A stretch of 64,000 bases of DNA, taken from Silvimonas terrae. GTDB lineage: Bacteria; Pseudomonadota; Gammaproteobacteria; Burkholderiales; Chitinibacteraceae. The notes below the pieces were generated by a model. The model was given only the letters and a program-made list of their open reading frames with translations. It was not told the DNA's origin and made no database searches. The stretch spans positions 1 through 64,000 of the forward strand of contig NZ_JACHHN010000006.1 of NCBI RefSeq assembly GCF_014202765.1, read 5' to 3'. Both the position numbers and the translations under genes were made by a program. Shown one piece after another: positions 10,999 to 20,187 of the stretch (position 1 is the stretch's first letter; the number at the start of each line of letters is the position of its first letter).

Positions 10999-11054
10999 GA
11001 GTGAGGAGTGAGGAGTGAGGAGTGAGGAGTGAGGAGTGAGGAGTGAGGAGTGAG
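10999..11054 (+). repeat. Heptanucleotide tandem array (GAGTGAG)8
   Basis: Eight perfect copies of the 7-bp unit GAGTGAG plus one degenerate unit (GAATGAC). Confidence 0.95.
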
Positions 11055-11106
11055 GAATGACGACGTAGAGGTGTGCAAGGGGCGGTGAACTGGCCACAGA
11101 ATCTGG

Positions 11107-11190
11107 CACACCGCACACCGCACACCGCACACCGCACACCGCACACCGCACACCGCACACCTCACCCCTCACCCCTCACACCTCACCCCG
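11107..11190 (+). repeat. Heptanucleotide tandem array CACACCG/CACCCCT (12 units)
   Basis: Seven perfect CACACCG units, then five variants (CACACCT, CACCCCT, CACCCCT, CACACCT, CACCCCG) that keep the 7-bp phase and end exactly at the base before the msrP stop codon (11191). Confidence 0.95.
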
Positions 11191-12135
11191 TCAGTAATAC
11201 TTCTTGAGGTCCATCCCCTTATACATGCCAGCCACATAGTCCCCATAGCCATTGAACATCAATGTCTTGCGCCGGAAGAATTCGCCAATACGCCGTTCGG
11301 TGGCCTGGCTCCAGCGCGGGTGATCGACTTCCGGATTCACGTTGGAGTAAAACCCGTATTCGCTGGCCACCGACTTGTTCCACGCCGTCCCCGGCTGGGT
11401 ACTCACCAGGCGGATTTTCACAATGGATTTGGCGCTCTTGAAACCATATTTCCATGGCACCACGATGCGGACCGGCGCGCCGTTCTGGTTAGGCAGCGGC
11501 TTGCCATACAGGCCAAAGGTCAACAGCGTGAGCGGATTCATGGCCTCATCCATGCGCAGGCCTTCGGTATAGGGCCAATCCAGTACCCGTTCGGCCAGGC
11601 CTGGCATCTGGCGCGGGTCTGCCAAGGACGTAAATTCCACATATTTGGCGTTGCCGGTGGGTTGAACCTGCTTGATCAGGTCCGCCAGTGGGAAACCCTC
11701 CCATGGGATCACCATGGACCACGCCTCAACGCAGCGCAGGCGGTAGACGCGTTCTTCCATGGGCGCCAGCTTGATCAGGCTGTCGATATCAAAGGTCTGT
11801 GGTTTAAGGCACTCACCTTCCACCCGCACGGACCAGGGCCGGGTTTTCAGCGTCCCGGCGTTCTGGCCCGGATCGGTCTTGTCCGTACCAAACTCGTAGT
11901 AGTTGTTGTAATGGGTGATCTGATCAAAGGTGTTCTGGGCTTCCGTCGTGTTGTATCTGGAGGGTTTGCCTGCAAACACATTGGCCGGTGCGGCTGCGGC
12001 CATGGCCAGCTCAGGTATCAGGCTGGCACCCATCAGCGTGCCGGCCGCTGCCATGAAGCGGCGACGTTCGCGATAAATATCTTCCGGTGTGATCTCGCTA
12101 GGCGTAATGCCCGCGTCAAACATGAAACGAGACAT
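11191..12135 (-). CDS. msrP: Methionine sulfoxide reductase catalytic subunit MsrP (YedY)
   Basis: 314-residue periplasmic molybdopterin enzyme that repairs oxidised methionines in envelope proteins. A Tat signal with RRRFM (24-28) is followed by a hydrophobic stretch ending near AMAAAAP. Cys135 in [10 protein letters not shown] is the molybdenum ligand, and the mature part matches YedY to the C-terminal [11 protein letters not shown]. The ATG at 12135 gives the usual MSRF...ITPSEITP start. The membrane partner msrQ is not adjacent: downstream are the tandem arrays, upstream a different small membrane protein. Confidence 0.95.
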   Translation of the reverse strand: MSRFMFDAGITPSEITPEDIYRERRRFMAAAGTLMGASLIPELAMAAAAPANVFAGKPSRYNTTEAQNTFDQITHYNNYYEFGTDKTDPGQNAGTLKTRPWSVRVEGECLKPQTFDIDSLIKLAPMEERVYRLRCVEAWSMVIPWEGFPLADLIKQVQPTGNAKYVEFTSLADPRQMPGLAERVLDWPYTEGLRMDEAMNPLTLLTFGLYGKPLPNQNGAPVRIVVPWKYGFKSAKSIVKIRLVSTQPGTAWNKSVASEYGFYSNVNPEVDHPRWSQATERRIGEFFRRKTLMFNGYGDYVAGMYKGMDLKKYY

Positions 12136-12252
12136 GAAGGTTCTCCCACAGTGGTGTGAGCTATGAGTCGGGTTATTGCCGGTTTTCTTACGCGGATGAA
12201 TTGTTTTTGGATGCACGGCACCGGTATCGCCAGGCTTTTGCGCGTGTGACCG

Positions 12253-12432
12253 TCAGTGCAGTAAAAAGTGCGCGGTGAACACACCGGCGGCGGCCACCAC
12301 CAGCACACAGGCCGCGATCTTCATGGTGCGATCGACTTCTTTGCGGGCTTTGGGGTAAAGCCGGCTCCAGAGCCACCATGCGGCCAGCAGCAGGACCAGA
12401 ACGCGGATCATCTGTAGAAATGCTGGGAGCAT
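12253..12432 (-). CDS. Small two-helix membrane protein (possible MIGRI family)
   Basis: 59-residue ORF (starts MLPAFLQMIR) with two hydrophobic segments (about 9-23 and 40-57) separated by a charged loop YPKARKEVDRTMK. Codon use is regular and an in-frame stop lies just upstream of the ATG; the ribosome site is poor. It may belong to the small Neisseriales protein MIGRI family, but I assign this only tentatively. It lies between msrP and the divergent mraZ promoter and could be co-transcribed with msrP. Confidence 0.6.
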   Translation of the reverse strand: MLPAFLQMIRVLVLLLAAWWLWSRLYPKARKEVDRTMKIAACVLVVAAAGVFTAHFLLH

Positions 12433-12623
12433 GTTTGTTTTTCTGGATCAGTAAGGGACGCTTATCGCCGCCGAAAGCGTAGGTCATCTCCGACGACACT
12501 TAATGTTCTACTTTAAGTACCGTGGTTTATATGCTGATACTTAATGATTTTATTCGACGGGAATTTTTGTGTGAAGTCCATTATAAGTGATTGTATAGAA
12601 ACGGAAAAATAGGTGAGCGCCCC

Positions 12624-12652
12624 TTGTGGCGCGTTTTTTTTTGCTCTATAGT
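12624..12652 (+). promoter_or_regulatory. Predicted promoter of the dcw cluster
   Basis: TTGTGG, 17-bp spacer containing a T9 run, TATAGT. The -10 overlaps the first MraZ box. A GCGCC/GGCGC hairpin with the same T run (12617-12642) could act as a terminator for leftward-originating readthrough. Confidence 0.6.
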
Positions 12653-12683
12653 GGGGCGAAGTGGGAGAAAGTGGGTGAAAGTG
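12651..12683 (+). promoter_or_regulatory. MraZ operator boxes
   Basis: Direct repeats GTGGGG, GTGGGA and GTGGGT at 12651, 12661 and 12671, plus a GTG at 12681, spaced exactly 10 bp. This is the GTGGGN array bound by MraZ in other bacteria and implies autoregulation of the cluster. Confidence 0.9.
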
Positions 12684-12720
12684 TCCTTTTTACCCAGAAT
12701 TCACCAGGAAAAACCAGGCA

Positions 12721-13158
12721 ATGTTCGGCGGCGTAGCAACTCTCAATCTCGACAGCAAAGGGCGTTTGGCCATTCCAGCCAGACACCGCGAACTGCTGTC
12801 TGCGCATTGCGCCGGCAAACTGGTGATTACCGTGGAACCGGCAGGCTGCCTGCTGGTTTATCCCGAGCCGGACTGGGTTCCGGTCCGGGACAAGCTCAAT
12901 CAGTTGTCTGGCGCGCAAGTGGCCATCCGCCGCGTGATCGTCGGGCACGCCGAAGAAATCGAAATGGATAGCGCCGGTCGCGTGCTGATCCCGCCACGCC
13001 TGCGCCAGATCGCCGGCCTGGACAAAGAAGTTGCACTGGTGGGCATGGGTAACAAGTTCGAACTGTGGGATGACGTCAAGTGGGCCGCACAAACTGCGTC
13101 CGTACTGGCGATTGACCCGGCGGAACTGGCCCAGCAAATGCAGGGTATCGTGCTGTGA
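12721..13158 (+). CDS. mraZ: Transcriptional regulator MraZ
   Basis: 145-residue protein with two AbrB/SpoVT-type swapped-hairpin domains (about 5-55 and 77-125; [16 protein letters not shown] and [16 protein letters not shown]). It forms ring-like oligomers that bind the GTGGGN boxes just upstream and repress the dcw cluster, opposing RsmH. Length and start are standard. It overlaps rsmH by 4 bp, so the two are translationally coupled. Confidence 0.95.
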   Translation: MFGGVATLNLDSKGRLAIPARHRELLSAHCAGKLVITVEPAGCLLVYPEPDWVPVRDKLNQLSGAQVAIRRVIVGHAEEIEMDSAGRVLIPPRLRQIAGLDKEVALVGMGNKFELWDDVKWAAQTASVLAIDPAELAQQMQGIVL

Positions 13159-14084
13159 GCTTTATCCATCGCACGGTCCTGCTCGACGAAGCGGTCCAGG
13201 GCCTAAATCTTCAAGCTGACGGTATTTACGTCGACGGCACCTTTGGTCGTGGCGGACACAGCCGCCGCATTCTGTCACAACTGGGCCCGAACGGTCGCTT
13301 GATCGGGTTCGACAAAGACCCGCAGGCCATTACCGAGGCCGGCACCATCACCGACCCCCGCTTCACCATTGTTCACGATGGCTTTGCACATCTGGCGCAA
13401 GCGCTGGACAAGCTGGGCGTGGACAAGGTCGATGGCGTGCTGCTGGATCTCGGTGTTTCTTCCCCCCAACTGGATGATGGCAGTCGCGGTTTCAGTTTCC
13501 GCTTCGACGCGCCATTGGATATGCGCATGGATACCACGCGCGGCATGACTGCTGCCGAGTGGTTGAACACTGCTGATGTAAAAGACATTGCCGAGGTGAT
13601 ACGTGACTATGGCGAAGAACGGTTTGCTAAACAGGTTGCAGCAGCGATTGTTGCGGGTCGGGGCGAACAACCCCTCACGAGTACACGCCAACTTGCCGCG
13701 CTCGTGGCAAAAGCCGTCCGTACCCGTGAGCCGGGCCAGGACCCGGCGACGCGTACCTTCCAGGCTGTACGGATTTTCATTAATCGGGAGCTTGAAGAGC
13801 TCTCGCTGATCCTGCCGCAGGCGCTCTCGCGCCTGAAAACAGGTGGGCGTTTGTCGGTCATTGCCTTTCATTCGCTGGAAGACCGGATCGTCAAACAATT
13901 CGTGCAGCATGCGTCAAAATCACACATGCCGGACAGATTGCCGCTCAGAGCCTCCGAAATGCCGGTGCCGCCACTGAGAATCATCGGCAAACCGGTCAGA
14001 GCCTCCGAAGAGGAGGTGGCGGAAAACCCCAGGGCCAGAAGTGCGATCCTGCGGGTGGCAGAAAGAACGGAGGCGGCGCTGTGA
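13155..14084 (+). CDS. rsmH: 16S rRNA (cytosine-1402-N4)-methyltransferase RsmH
   Basis: 309-residue SAM-dependent methyltransferase modifying C1402 of 16S rRNA in the ribosomal P site. The SAM motif is GTFGRGGHS (28-36), with [18 protein letters not shown] and [12 protein letters not shown] further on. The GTG start overlaps the mraZ stop. The C-terminus overlaps ftsL by 4 bp. Confidence 0.95.
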   Translation: MSFIHRTVLLDEAVQGLNLQADGIYVDGTFGRGGHSRRILSQLGPNGRLIGFDKDPQAITEAGTITDPRFTIVHDGFAHLAQALDKLGVDKVDGVLLDLGVSSPQLDDGSRGFSFRFDAPLDMRMDTTRGMTAAEWLNTADVKDIAEVIRDYGEERFAKQVAAAIVAGRGEQPLTSTRQLAALVAKAVRTREPGQDPATRTFQAVRIFINRELEELSLILPQALSRLKTGGRLSVIAFHSLEDRIVKQFVQHASKSHMPDRLPLRASEMPVPPLRIIGKPVRASEEEVAENPRARSAILRVAERTEAAL

Positions 14085-14389
14085 TCCGCCTCAATCTGTT
14101 TTTATTGGCCCTTGCCATTGTGTGTGCCTTATCTGTTGTGACCAGCCAGCACCGCGCGCGTAAAGCGTACGGAGAACTGCAGAAAGAACAAGAGGTTGCG
14201 CGTCAGCTTGACGTGGAGTGGGGCCAGTTGCAGCTGGAAGAAAGCACCTGGGCCATGCATTCACGGATCGAGTCTGAGGCCACCCAGCGTCTTGGCATGC
14301 AGATGCCTGGCGCTACGCGCACGCAAGTGGTCGGCCCGGATGGCACGGCGGTCGGTCGCATTGCCACCAAAGCGGATCTGAAAGAATGA
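14081..14389 (+). CDS. ftsL: Cell division protein FtsL
   Basis: 102-residue bitopic membrane protein: one N-terminal helix (about 3-20) followed by a periplasmic coiled coil. It scaffolds FtsB and FtsQ in the divisome. The GTG start overlaps rsmH and the stop overlaps ftsI, as in other dcw clusters. Sequence conservation of FtsL is low; position, size and topology carry the call. Confidence 0.9.
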   Translation: MIRLNLFLLALAIVCALSVVTSQHRARKAYGELQKEQEVARQLDVEWGQLQLEESTWAMHSRIESEATQRLGMQMPGATRTQVVGPDGTAVGRIATKADLKE

Positions 14390-16227
14390 ACGCGCGTATT
14401 TCCTCAGTGCGTCCGCATCAACGCCACGTCCATGTGCTCAAGCTGGAGCGCTGGCGGGTCTGGGCGATTGTAACGCTCTTGATGGCGCTGTTTGGCGTGC
14501 TGCTGGCGCGTGGCCTGTATCTGCAGGCGTTCAACGAGTCGTTCCTGCAAAGCCAGGGCGACGCGCGTTACACCCGTACCCTGAAGCTGGAAGCCAACCG
14601 CGGCATGATCACCGACCGCAATGGTGACCCGCTGGCTATTTCTACCCCGGTGCAATCCATCTGGTGCAGCCCGCGTGGCATGACGTTGCTGCCGCCGGGC
14701 CAGAAGCGCGATGACGACTGGGAACCGGCCAATGAGAAAGACCCGGTGCCGGTGTCGCGTGCCGAAGTGGCTTCACTGGGTAAGGCGTTGGGGATGACCC
14801 CGACCGATATCATCGGTCGTATCACGGCTTCGACCAAAAAAGGCCCGAACGGCGAAGATATCCGCCCGGATTTCGTCTGGCTCAAGCGCGGTATGGCGCC
14901 AGCCGACGCCAAGAGCGTGCTGGCGTTGAATGTTCCCGGCGTTTACGCCCAGACCGAATACCGCCGTTACTACCCCGCCGGGGAAGTGATGGCGCACATC
15001 ATTGGCTTTACCAATATCGATGGTAAAGGTCAGGAAGGCTTTGAGCTGACCCGTGACGGCATGCTGGCGGGCAAGCCAGGCAGCCGCACGGTAATCCGCG
15101 ATCGTCGCGGTTATATTGTGGAAGACATTTCCACCATCGTCCCGCCGCGTGATGGCGAAACGCTGACGCTCTCTATCGACAAGCGCATTCAATATCTGGC
15201 TTACCGTGAACTCAAGGCGGCAGTAGAAGCTAACAAGGCCGTGGGCGGCGGCATTGTGGTGCTGGATGCCCATACCGGCGAAGTGCTGGCACTGGCCAAT
15301 GCCCCTTCGTACAACCCCAACAGCCGCGCCCGTATCGATCCGGCTGCCCGTCGGAACCGGGCGCTCACCGATATCTACGAACCCGGTTCGGTGATGAAAC
15401 CGATCACGATCTCGGCGGTCATGGATTCCGGCAAGATCACGCCTTCCAGTCGGGTGGATACCTTCAACGGCACCATGTCGATTGGCCCGGCGACCATTCA
15501 CGACACCCACCATGGCGGCGTGTTGTCCATTGCCCAGGTCATCCAGCAATCTTCCAATGTGGGCGCAGCGCGTATCTCTTTGATGATGCCGCGTGAATAT
15601 ATGTGGAACGCCTACCACAACGCCGGCTTTGGCGAAGTGCCGCACAGTGGTTTCCCCGGTGAAGCGGGCGGCATTTTGCGTAACTGGAAAAACTGGCGGC
15701 CCATCGAACAAGCCACCATGGCCTTTGGTAACGGTATTTCGGTCAGCCTGATGCAAATGGCGCGTGCCTACCAGATGTTTGCCGATGGCGGCCAGATTCA
15801 CCCGATCACCTTTACCAAACTGGTTGCTCCCATGCCGGGCAAGCAGGTGATTACCCCGCAATCGGCGCAAGCCATGCGCGACATGATGGAAAGCGTGGTG
15901 CAGCCTGGTGGTACCGGGGTTGCGGCGCGCGTGGTGGGCTACCGCGTAGCGGGCAAGACCGGGACGTCCCACAAGCTGGAAAATGGTCAGTATGTGAACA
16001 AGTACGTTGCGTCATTTATTGGTATGGCCCCAGCATCTGACCCCCGTTTGATTATTGCCGTGATGATTGATGATCCTCAGGGCGGCAAGCACTTTGGCGG
16101 CTCCGTGGCGGGCCCGGTGTTCAGTAATGTCATGGCTGGCAGTCTGCGTTTGCTGGGCGTACCGCCCGATGCGCCGACCGACAATATCCTTCTGCCCGCA
16201 CCCGATGAATCGGATGCAAGGGAATAA
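14386..16227 (+). CDS. ftsI: Septal peptidoglycan transpeptidase FtsI (PBP3)
   Basis: 613-residue class B penicillin-binding protein that cross-links septal peptidoglycan. It has a single N-terminal membrane helix (about 27-45), a dimerisation/pedestal domain to about 245, and a transpeptidase domain with Ser335-Val-Met-Lys338, SSN (389-391) and KTGT (524-527). All catalytic motifs are intact. It overlaps ftsL by 4 bp; murE starts 1 bp after its stop. Confidence 0.97.
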   Translation: MNARISSVRPHQRHVHVLKLERWRVWAIVTLLMALFGVLLARGLYLQAFNESFLQSQGDARYTRTLKLEANRGMITDRNGDPLAISTPVQSIWCSPRGMTLLPPGQKRDDDWEPANEKDPVPVSRAEVASLGKALGMTPTDIIGRITASTKKGPNGEDIRPDFVWLKRGMAPADAKSVLALNVPGVYAQTEYRRYYPAGEVMAHIIGFTNIDGKGQEGFELTRDGMLAGKPGSRTVIRDRRGYIVEDISTIVPPRDGETLTLSIDKRIQYLAYRELKAAVEANKAVGGGIVVLDAHTGEVLALANAPSYNPNSRARIDPAARRNRALTDIYEPGSVMKPITISAVMDSGKITPSSRVDTFNGTMSIGPATIHDTHHGGVLSIAQVIQQSSNVGAARISLMMPREYMWNAYHNAGFGEVPHSGFPGEAGGILRNWKNWRPIEQATMAFGNGISVSLMQMARAYQMFADGGQIHPITFTKLVAPMPGKQVITPQSAQAMRDMMESVVQPGGTGVAARVVGYRVAGKTGTSHKLENGQYVNKYVASFIGMAPASDPRLIIAVMIDDPQGGKHFGGSVAGPVFSNVMAGSLRLLGVPPDAPTDNILLPAPDESDARE

Positions 16228-16228
16228 C

Positions 16229-17710
16229 ATGAAGCCACAAACCTGGAAACTTCCCGAGCTGGACCTGGCCGCCATCGATGCGATTGCCGCTGGCCGTGCC
16301 GTGCGCGCCGATAGCCGTCTGGTTGGCCCGGGCGATGTGTTCCTGGCCTTCCAGGGCGAATACGCCGACGGCCGCACTTATATAGATAAGGCTATTGCCG
16401 CAGGCGCTGGTGCGGTGTTGTGGGAAGCCGAAGGTTTTACCTGGCAACCAGACTGGACCATTCCCAACCTGGCGATCCCGCAATTGCGCGCGCAGGCTGG
16501 CATTGTGGCGTCCCACTTGATGGGTGATCCCTCGCAAGCGCTGTTAGTTGTGGGCGTGACCGGCACCAATGGCAAGACCTCGATTGCCCACTGGCTGGGC
16601 CAGGCTTTCAGTCTGCTGGGCAACAAGACCGGCGTGCTGGGCACCATGGGCAACGGCCTGTGGGGTGATCTGGAATCGTCCACCCACACCACGCTGGACC
16701 CCGTCGCCGTACAACAATGGATGACCCGCTTCCGTGACCAGGGTGCCAGCCACGTCGCCATGGAAGTCTCTTCCCACGGTCTGGCGCAGGCACGGGTGCA
16801 TGGGGTTGCGTTCGATACGGTGGTGTTCACCAACCTGACGCGGGATCATCTGGATTACCACGGTTCCATGGACGCCTACGGTGCCGAGAAGGCCCGGTTG
16901 TTCGCCTGGGAAGGGCTCAAGAACGCAGTCATTAACGTGGATGACGAATTCGGCCGCAAGCTGGCCGAAGAAACCACGGCGCAGAACGTCTTTACCTACG
17001 GGATTGACCAGGGAGATATCCGCGCCATCGCCGTGCATACCTCGCTGGCAGGGCTTGCGCTGGAAATCGACACCCCGCAAGGTCGTTGCAGTGTGGTGAG
17101 TGAGCTGATTGGCCGCTTTAATGTCTACAACCTGCTGGCCACGCTGGGTGTGCTGCTCAGTGCCGGGGTTTCATTGACCGACGCCGCTCGTGTGCTGGGC
17201 GAAATCAAACCCGCTGGTGGCCGCATGCAGCGTCTGGGCGGCGGCAAGCTACCGCTGGTGGTCGTGGACTACGCCCACACGCCAGACGCACTGGAAAAAG
17301 CGCTCTCTACCTTGCGTGACGCCATGCCGGAAGGCAAACGGCTGTACTGCGTGTTTGGCTGCGGCGGCGACCGTGATCCGGGCAAGCGCTCCATCATGGG
17401 CAAGATTGCCTGTGATCTGGCGGACAACGTCATCATCACCAGTGATAACCCGCGCTCGGAAAGCCCGCAAAAAATCATTGAAGACATCGTCAAGGGCGTC
17501 GAGGGCGTTTACGGCCTCGGCGACCACAACTACGCCATCAGCGTGGACCGCCGCCATGCCATTGAAGACACCATTGATCTGGCCGGACCGGACGATGTGG
17601 TGCTGATTGCCGGTAAGGGCCACGAGACGTATCAGGAAATCAATGGCGTGCGCCAGCACTTCGACGATGTCGAAGAGGCGCGCGCTGCACTGGAAAGGAA
17701 GTCGCAATAA
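16229..17710 (+). CDS. murE: UDP-MurNAc-tripeptide ligase MurE (meso-DAP type)
   Basis: 493-residue ATP-dependent Mur ligase adding the third residue to UDP-MurNAc-dipeptide. The P-loop is GTNGKTS (112-118). The DNPR motif in TSDNPRSES predicts meso-diaminopimelate rather than lysine. I chose the ATG at 16229 (AAGGGA upstream); an in-frame ATG five codons earlier lies inside ftsI. The stop overlaps the murF start by one base. Confidence 0.96.
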   Translation: MKPQTWKLPELDLAAIDAIAAGRAVRADSRLVGPGDVFLAFQGEYADGRTYIDKAIAAGAGAVLWEAEGFTWQPDWTIPNLAIPQLRAQAGIVASHLMGDPSQALLVVGVTGTNGKTSIAHWLGQAFSLLGNKTGVLGTMGNGLWGDLESSTHTTLDPVAVQQWMTRFRDQGASHVAMEVSSHGLAQARVHGVAFDTVVFTNLTRDHLDYHGSMDAYGAEKARLFAWEGLKNAVINVDDEFGRKLAEETTAQNVFTYGIDQGDIRAIAVHTSLAGLALEIDTPQGRCSVVSELIGRFNVYNLLATLGVLLSAGVSLTDAARVLGEIKPAGGRMQRLGGGKLPLVVVDYAHTPDALEKALSTLRDAMPEGKRLYCVFGCGGDRDPGKRSIMGKIACDLADNVIITSDNPRSESPQKIIEDIVKGVEGVYGLGDHNYAISVDRRHAIEDTIDLAGPDDVVLIAGKGHETYQEINGVRQHFDDVEEARAALERKSQ

Positions 17711-19080
17711 TGCTCACCCTGCGCGAAACGGCGCTGGCCCTTAACGGCGCGCTCACTGGCGATGCGGATCTGGTCTTTACCCGGGTCAGCACGGATAGCC
17801 GTGATATTCAGCCGGGCGACTTGTTTGTGGCCCTCAAAGGCGAGCGCTTCGACGGCCATGACCACGCCGCCGCCGCGCTGGCGCAAGGGGCTGTTGCGGT
17901 GCTGGTTGAGCGTGAAGTGCCGGGCACGCATATCGTCGTGCCCGATACCCTGGCCGCATTGGGCCAACTGGGTGCGTTCTGGCGTAACCGCATGAGCGGT
18001 CTGAAAGTGATCGCGGTGACCGGCAGCAACGGCAAGACCACCGTGAAAGAGATGATCGCCACCGTGCTGGCGCATTACGCCGGTGCCGATGCCGTGCTGG
18101 CCACGCGTGGCAACCTGAATAACCACATTGGCGTGCCGCTGACGCTGTTGAGCCTCAAACCGGAACACCGCTACGCCGTGGTCGAAATGGGCATGAACCA
18201 CTTTGGCGAGATCGACTACCTGACCCATCTGGCCAGCCCGGATGTGGCGCTGGTGAACAACGCGTTGCGCGCCCACCTCGAAGCCCTGGGTTCGGTGGAA
18301 GGCGTAGCGCGCGCCAAGGGCGAAATTTTTGGCGGCCTCAAAGATGGCGGTACGGCAGTGATCAATGCGGATGATCCGCACGCAGAACTGTGGAGCCAAC
18401 TGGCCATGGGCAAGCGGCAGATCACGTTTGGTCTGAAATCGGCCGAAGTGCATGCGCGTGAAGTGCGGACCACTGATGAAGGGAGCCAGTTCATTCTGGG
18501 GGCCGGCATTGATGAAACCCACGTGCTGTTACCGGTGCCTGGCCTTCACAACGTAGGCAATGCGCTGGCTGCGGCCGCCGCGTCGTCGGCGGTGGGTCTG
18601 ACCGTGGATGAGATTGCCGCCGGTCTGGCCAGCTACAAGGGTGTGAAGGGGCGACTGGAACGCAAAACGGCCGCCAACGGCGCCGTGCTGATTGATGACA
18701 CCTACAACGCCAACCCGGATTCCATGCGCGCCGCCATTGATGTGCTGACCGGCCTGAGCGCCGCCAGCGGCAAGCCCTCGATCCTGGTGCTGGGCGATAT
18801 GGGTGAAGTGGGTACTGAGAAAGTTGAGCGCCACATCGAGATTGGCCAGTACGCCAAAGACAAAGGCGTGCAGCAACTGTTCACGCTGGGCACAGACATG
18901 ACCCACGCTGCTGCCGCATTTGGCAGCCCGCATTACGCCAGCCTGGAAGACCTGCTGGCGGCACTGAACAAAGCGGTAACGCCAGACAGCATCGTCCTGG
19001 TGAAGGGCTCGCGCTTCATGCAGATGGAGCGCGTGGTCAAAGCGCTGCAAGCCGATAACAACAATAAAAAGGATGCCTGA
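17710..19080 (+). CDS. murF: UDP-MurNAc-pentapeptide synthetase MurF
   Basis: 456-residue Mur ligase attaching D-Ala-D-Ala to UDP-MurNAc-tripeptide, the last cytosolic precursor step. The P-loop GSNGKTT is at 105-111, followed by NNHIGVPLTLL and the C-terminal domain segment YNANPDSM. Length is standard. TAATG coupling to murE; mraY starts 3 bp after its stop. Confidence 0.96.
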   Translation: MLTLRETALALNGALTGDADLVFTRVSTDSRDIQPGDLFVALKGERFDGHDHAAAALAQGAVAVLVEREVPGTHIVVPDTLAALGQLGAFWRNRMSGLKVIAVTGSNGKTTVKEMIATVLAHYAGADAVLATRGNLNNHIGVPLTLLSLKPEHRYAVVEMGMNHFGEIDYLTHLASPDVALVNNALRAHLEALGSVEGVARAKGEIFGGLKDGGTAVINADDPHAELWSQLAMGKRQITFGLKSAEVHAREVRTTDEGSQFILGAGIDETHVLLPVPGLHNVGNALAAAAASSAVGLTVDEIAAGLASYKGVKGRLERKTAANGAVLIDDTYNANPDSMRAAIDVLTGLSAASGKPSILVLGDMGEVGTEKVERHIEIGQYAKDKGVQQLFTLGTDMTHAAAAFGSPHYASLEDLLAALNKAVTPDSIVLVKGSRFMQMERVVKALQADNNNKKDA

Positions 19081-19083
19081 ACC

Positions 19084-20169
19084 ATGTTGCTGCTGCTGAC
19101 TCAATGGCTGGGCGAGTCGATCCGCGCTTTCAACGTGTTCAACTACATCACGTTGCGCGCCGTGCTGGCCATGATTACCTCACTGGGCATTTCCTGGATG
19201 CTGGGCCCGTGGGTGATCCGCAAACTGACCGAAATGAAGGTCGGCCAGTCCGTGCGCACGGATGGTCCGCAAACCCATCTGGTGAAAGCCGGCACACCCA
19301 CCATGGGCGGTACGCTGATTTTGCTGTCGATTGGCATCACCACACTGTTGTGGGGCGAACTCAACAACAAGTATGTGTGGCTGACGCTGATTGTGACGCT
19401 GGCGACCGGCGTCATCGGTTTTATTGATGACTACAAGAAAGTGGCACTGAAGAACCCCAAGGGTTTGTCGGCCCGCGCCAAGATGATCGGCCAGTCTGCC
19501 ATTGCCATTGGGGCCGGCGTGTTCCTCGTGAATGCCGGCCAGTTACCGTCGCATACCGGCTTCATCATCCCGTTCTACAAGGAAATCCTCTACCCGTTCG
19601 GGGCGATTGGTTTCTGCGTACTGACCTATTTCGTGATCGTGGGGACATCCAACGCGGTGAACCTGACCGATGGTCTGGATGGCCTGGCGATCATGCCCAC
19701 CGTGTTTGTCTCCGGCGCCTTCTGCATTTTTGCCTATGTCGCCGGCAACGCGGTGTTCTCCAAATACCTCGGCATTCCGCATGTACCGGGCGCGGGCGAG
19801 CTGGTGATTTTCTGTGCCGCCATGGCGGGCGCGGGTCTTGGTTTCTTGTGGTTCAACGCCTACCCGGCAGAAGTGTTTATGGGTGACGTCGGCGCGCTGG
19901 CGCTGGGCGCGGGCCTTGGCACCGTGGCCGTGATCGTGCGCCAGGAAATCGTGTTGCTGATCATGGGCGGCGTGTTTGTGGTCGAAGCGCTTTCCGTGAT
20001 GATCCAGGTAGCCAGCTTCAAGCTCACCGGCAAACGCGTGTTCCGTATGGCCCCGCTGCATCACCACTATGAACTGAAAGGCTGGAAAGAAACGCAGGTG
20101 GTTGTGCGCTTCTGGATTATCACCATGCTGCTGGTGCTGGCGGGTCTCGCCACACTCAAGCTGCGGTAA
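19084..20169 (+). CDS. mraY: Phospho-MurNAc-pentapeptide transferase MraY
   Basis: 361-residue polytopic membrane enzyme (about ten helices) transferring phospho-MurNAc-pentapeptide to undecaprenyl phosphate to give lipid I. Family signatures are present: [35 protein letters not shown] and the [11 protein letters not shown] loop. Length is nearly that of E. coli MraY. Confidence 0.97.
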   Translation: MLLLLTQWLGESIRAFNVFNYITLRAVLAMITSLGISWMLGPWVIRKLTEMKVGQSVRTDGPQTHLVKAGTPTMGGTLILLSIGITTLLWGELNNKYVWLTLIVTLATGVIGFIDDYKKVALKNPKGLSARAKMIGQSAIAIGAGVFLVNAGQLPSHTGFIIPFYKEILYPFGAIGFCVLTYFVIVGTSNAVNLTDGLDGLAIMPTVFVSGAFCIFAYVAGNAVFSKYLGIPHVPGAGELVIFCAAMAGAGLGFLWFNAYPAEVFMGDVGALALGAGLGTVAVIVRQEIVLLIMGGVFVVEALSVMIQVASFKLTGKRVFRMAPLHHHYELKGWKETQVVVRFWIITMLLVLAGLATLKLR

Positions 20170-20187
20170 GAGGACAGGACAAGAATC

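Noticed and set aside
10999-11190. CRISPR or coding repeats at the 7-bp arrays
   Set aside because: The unit is only 7 bp, no spacers exist, and the arrays are outside msrP.
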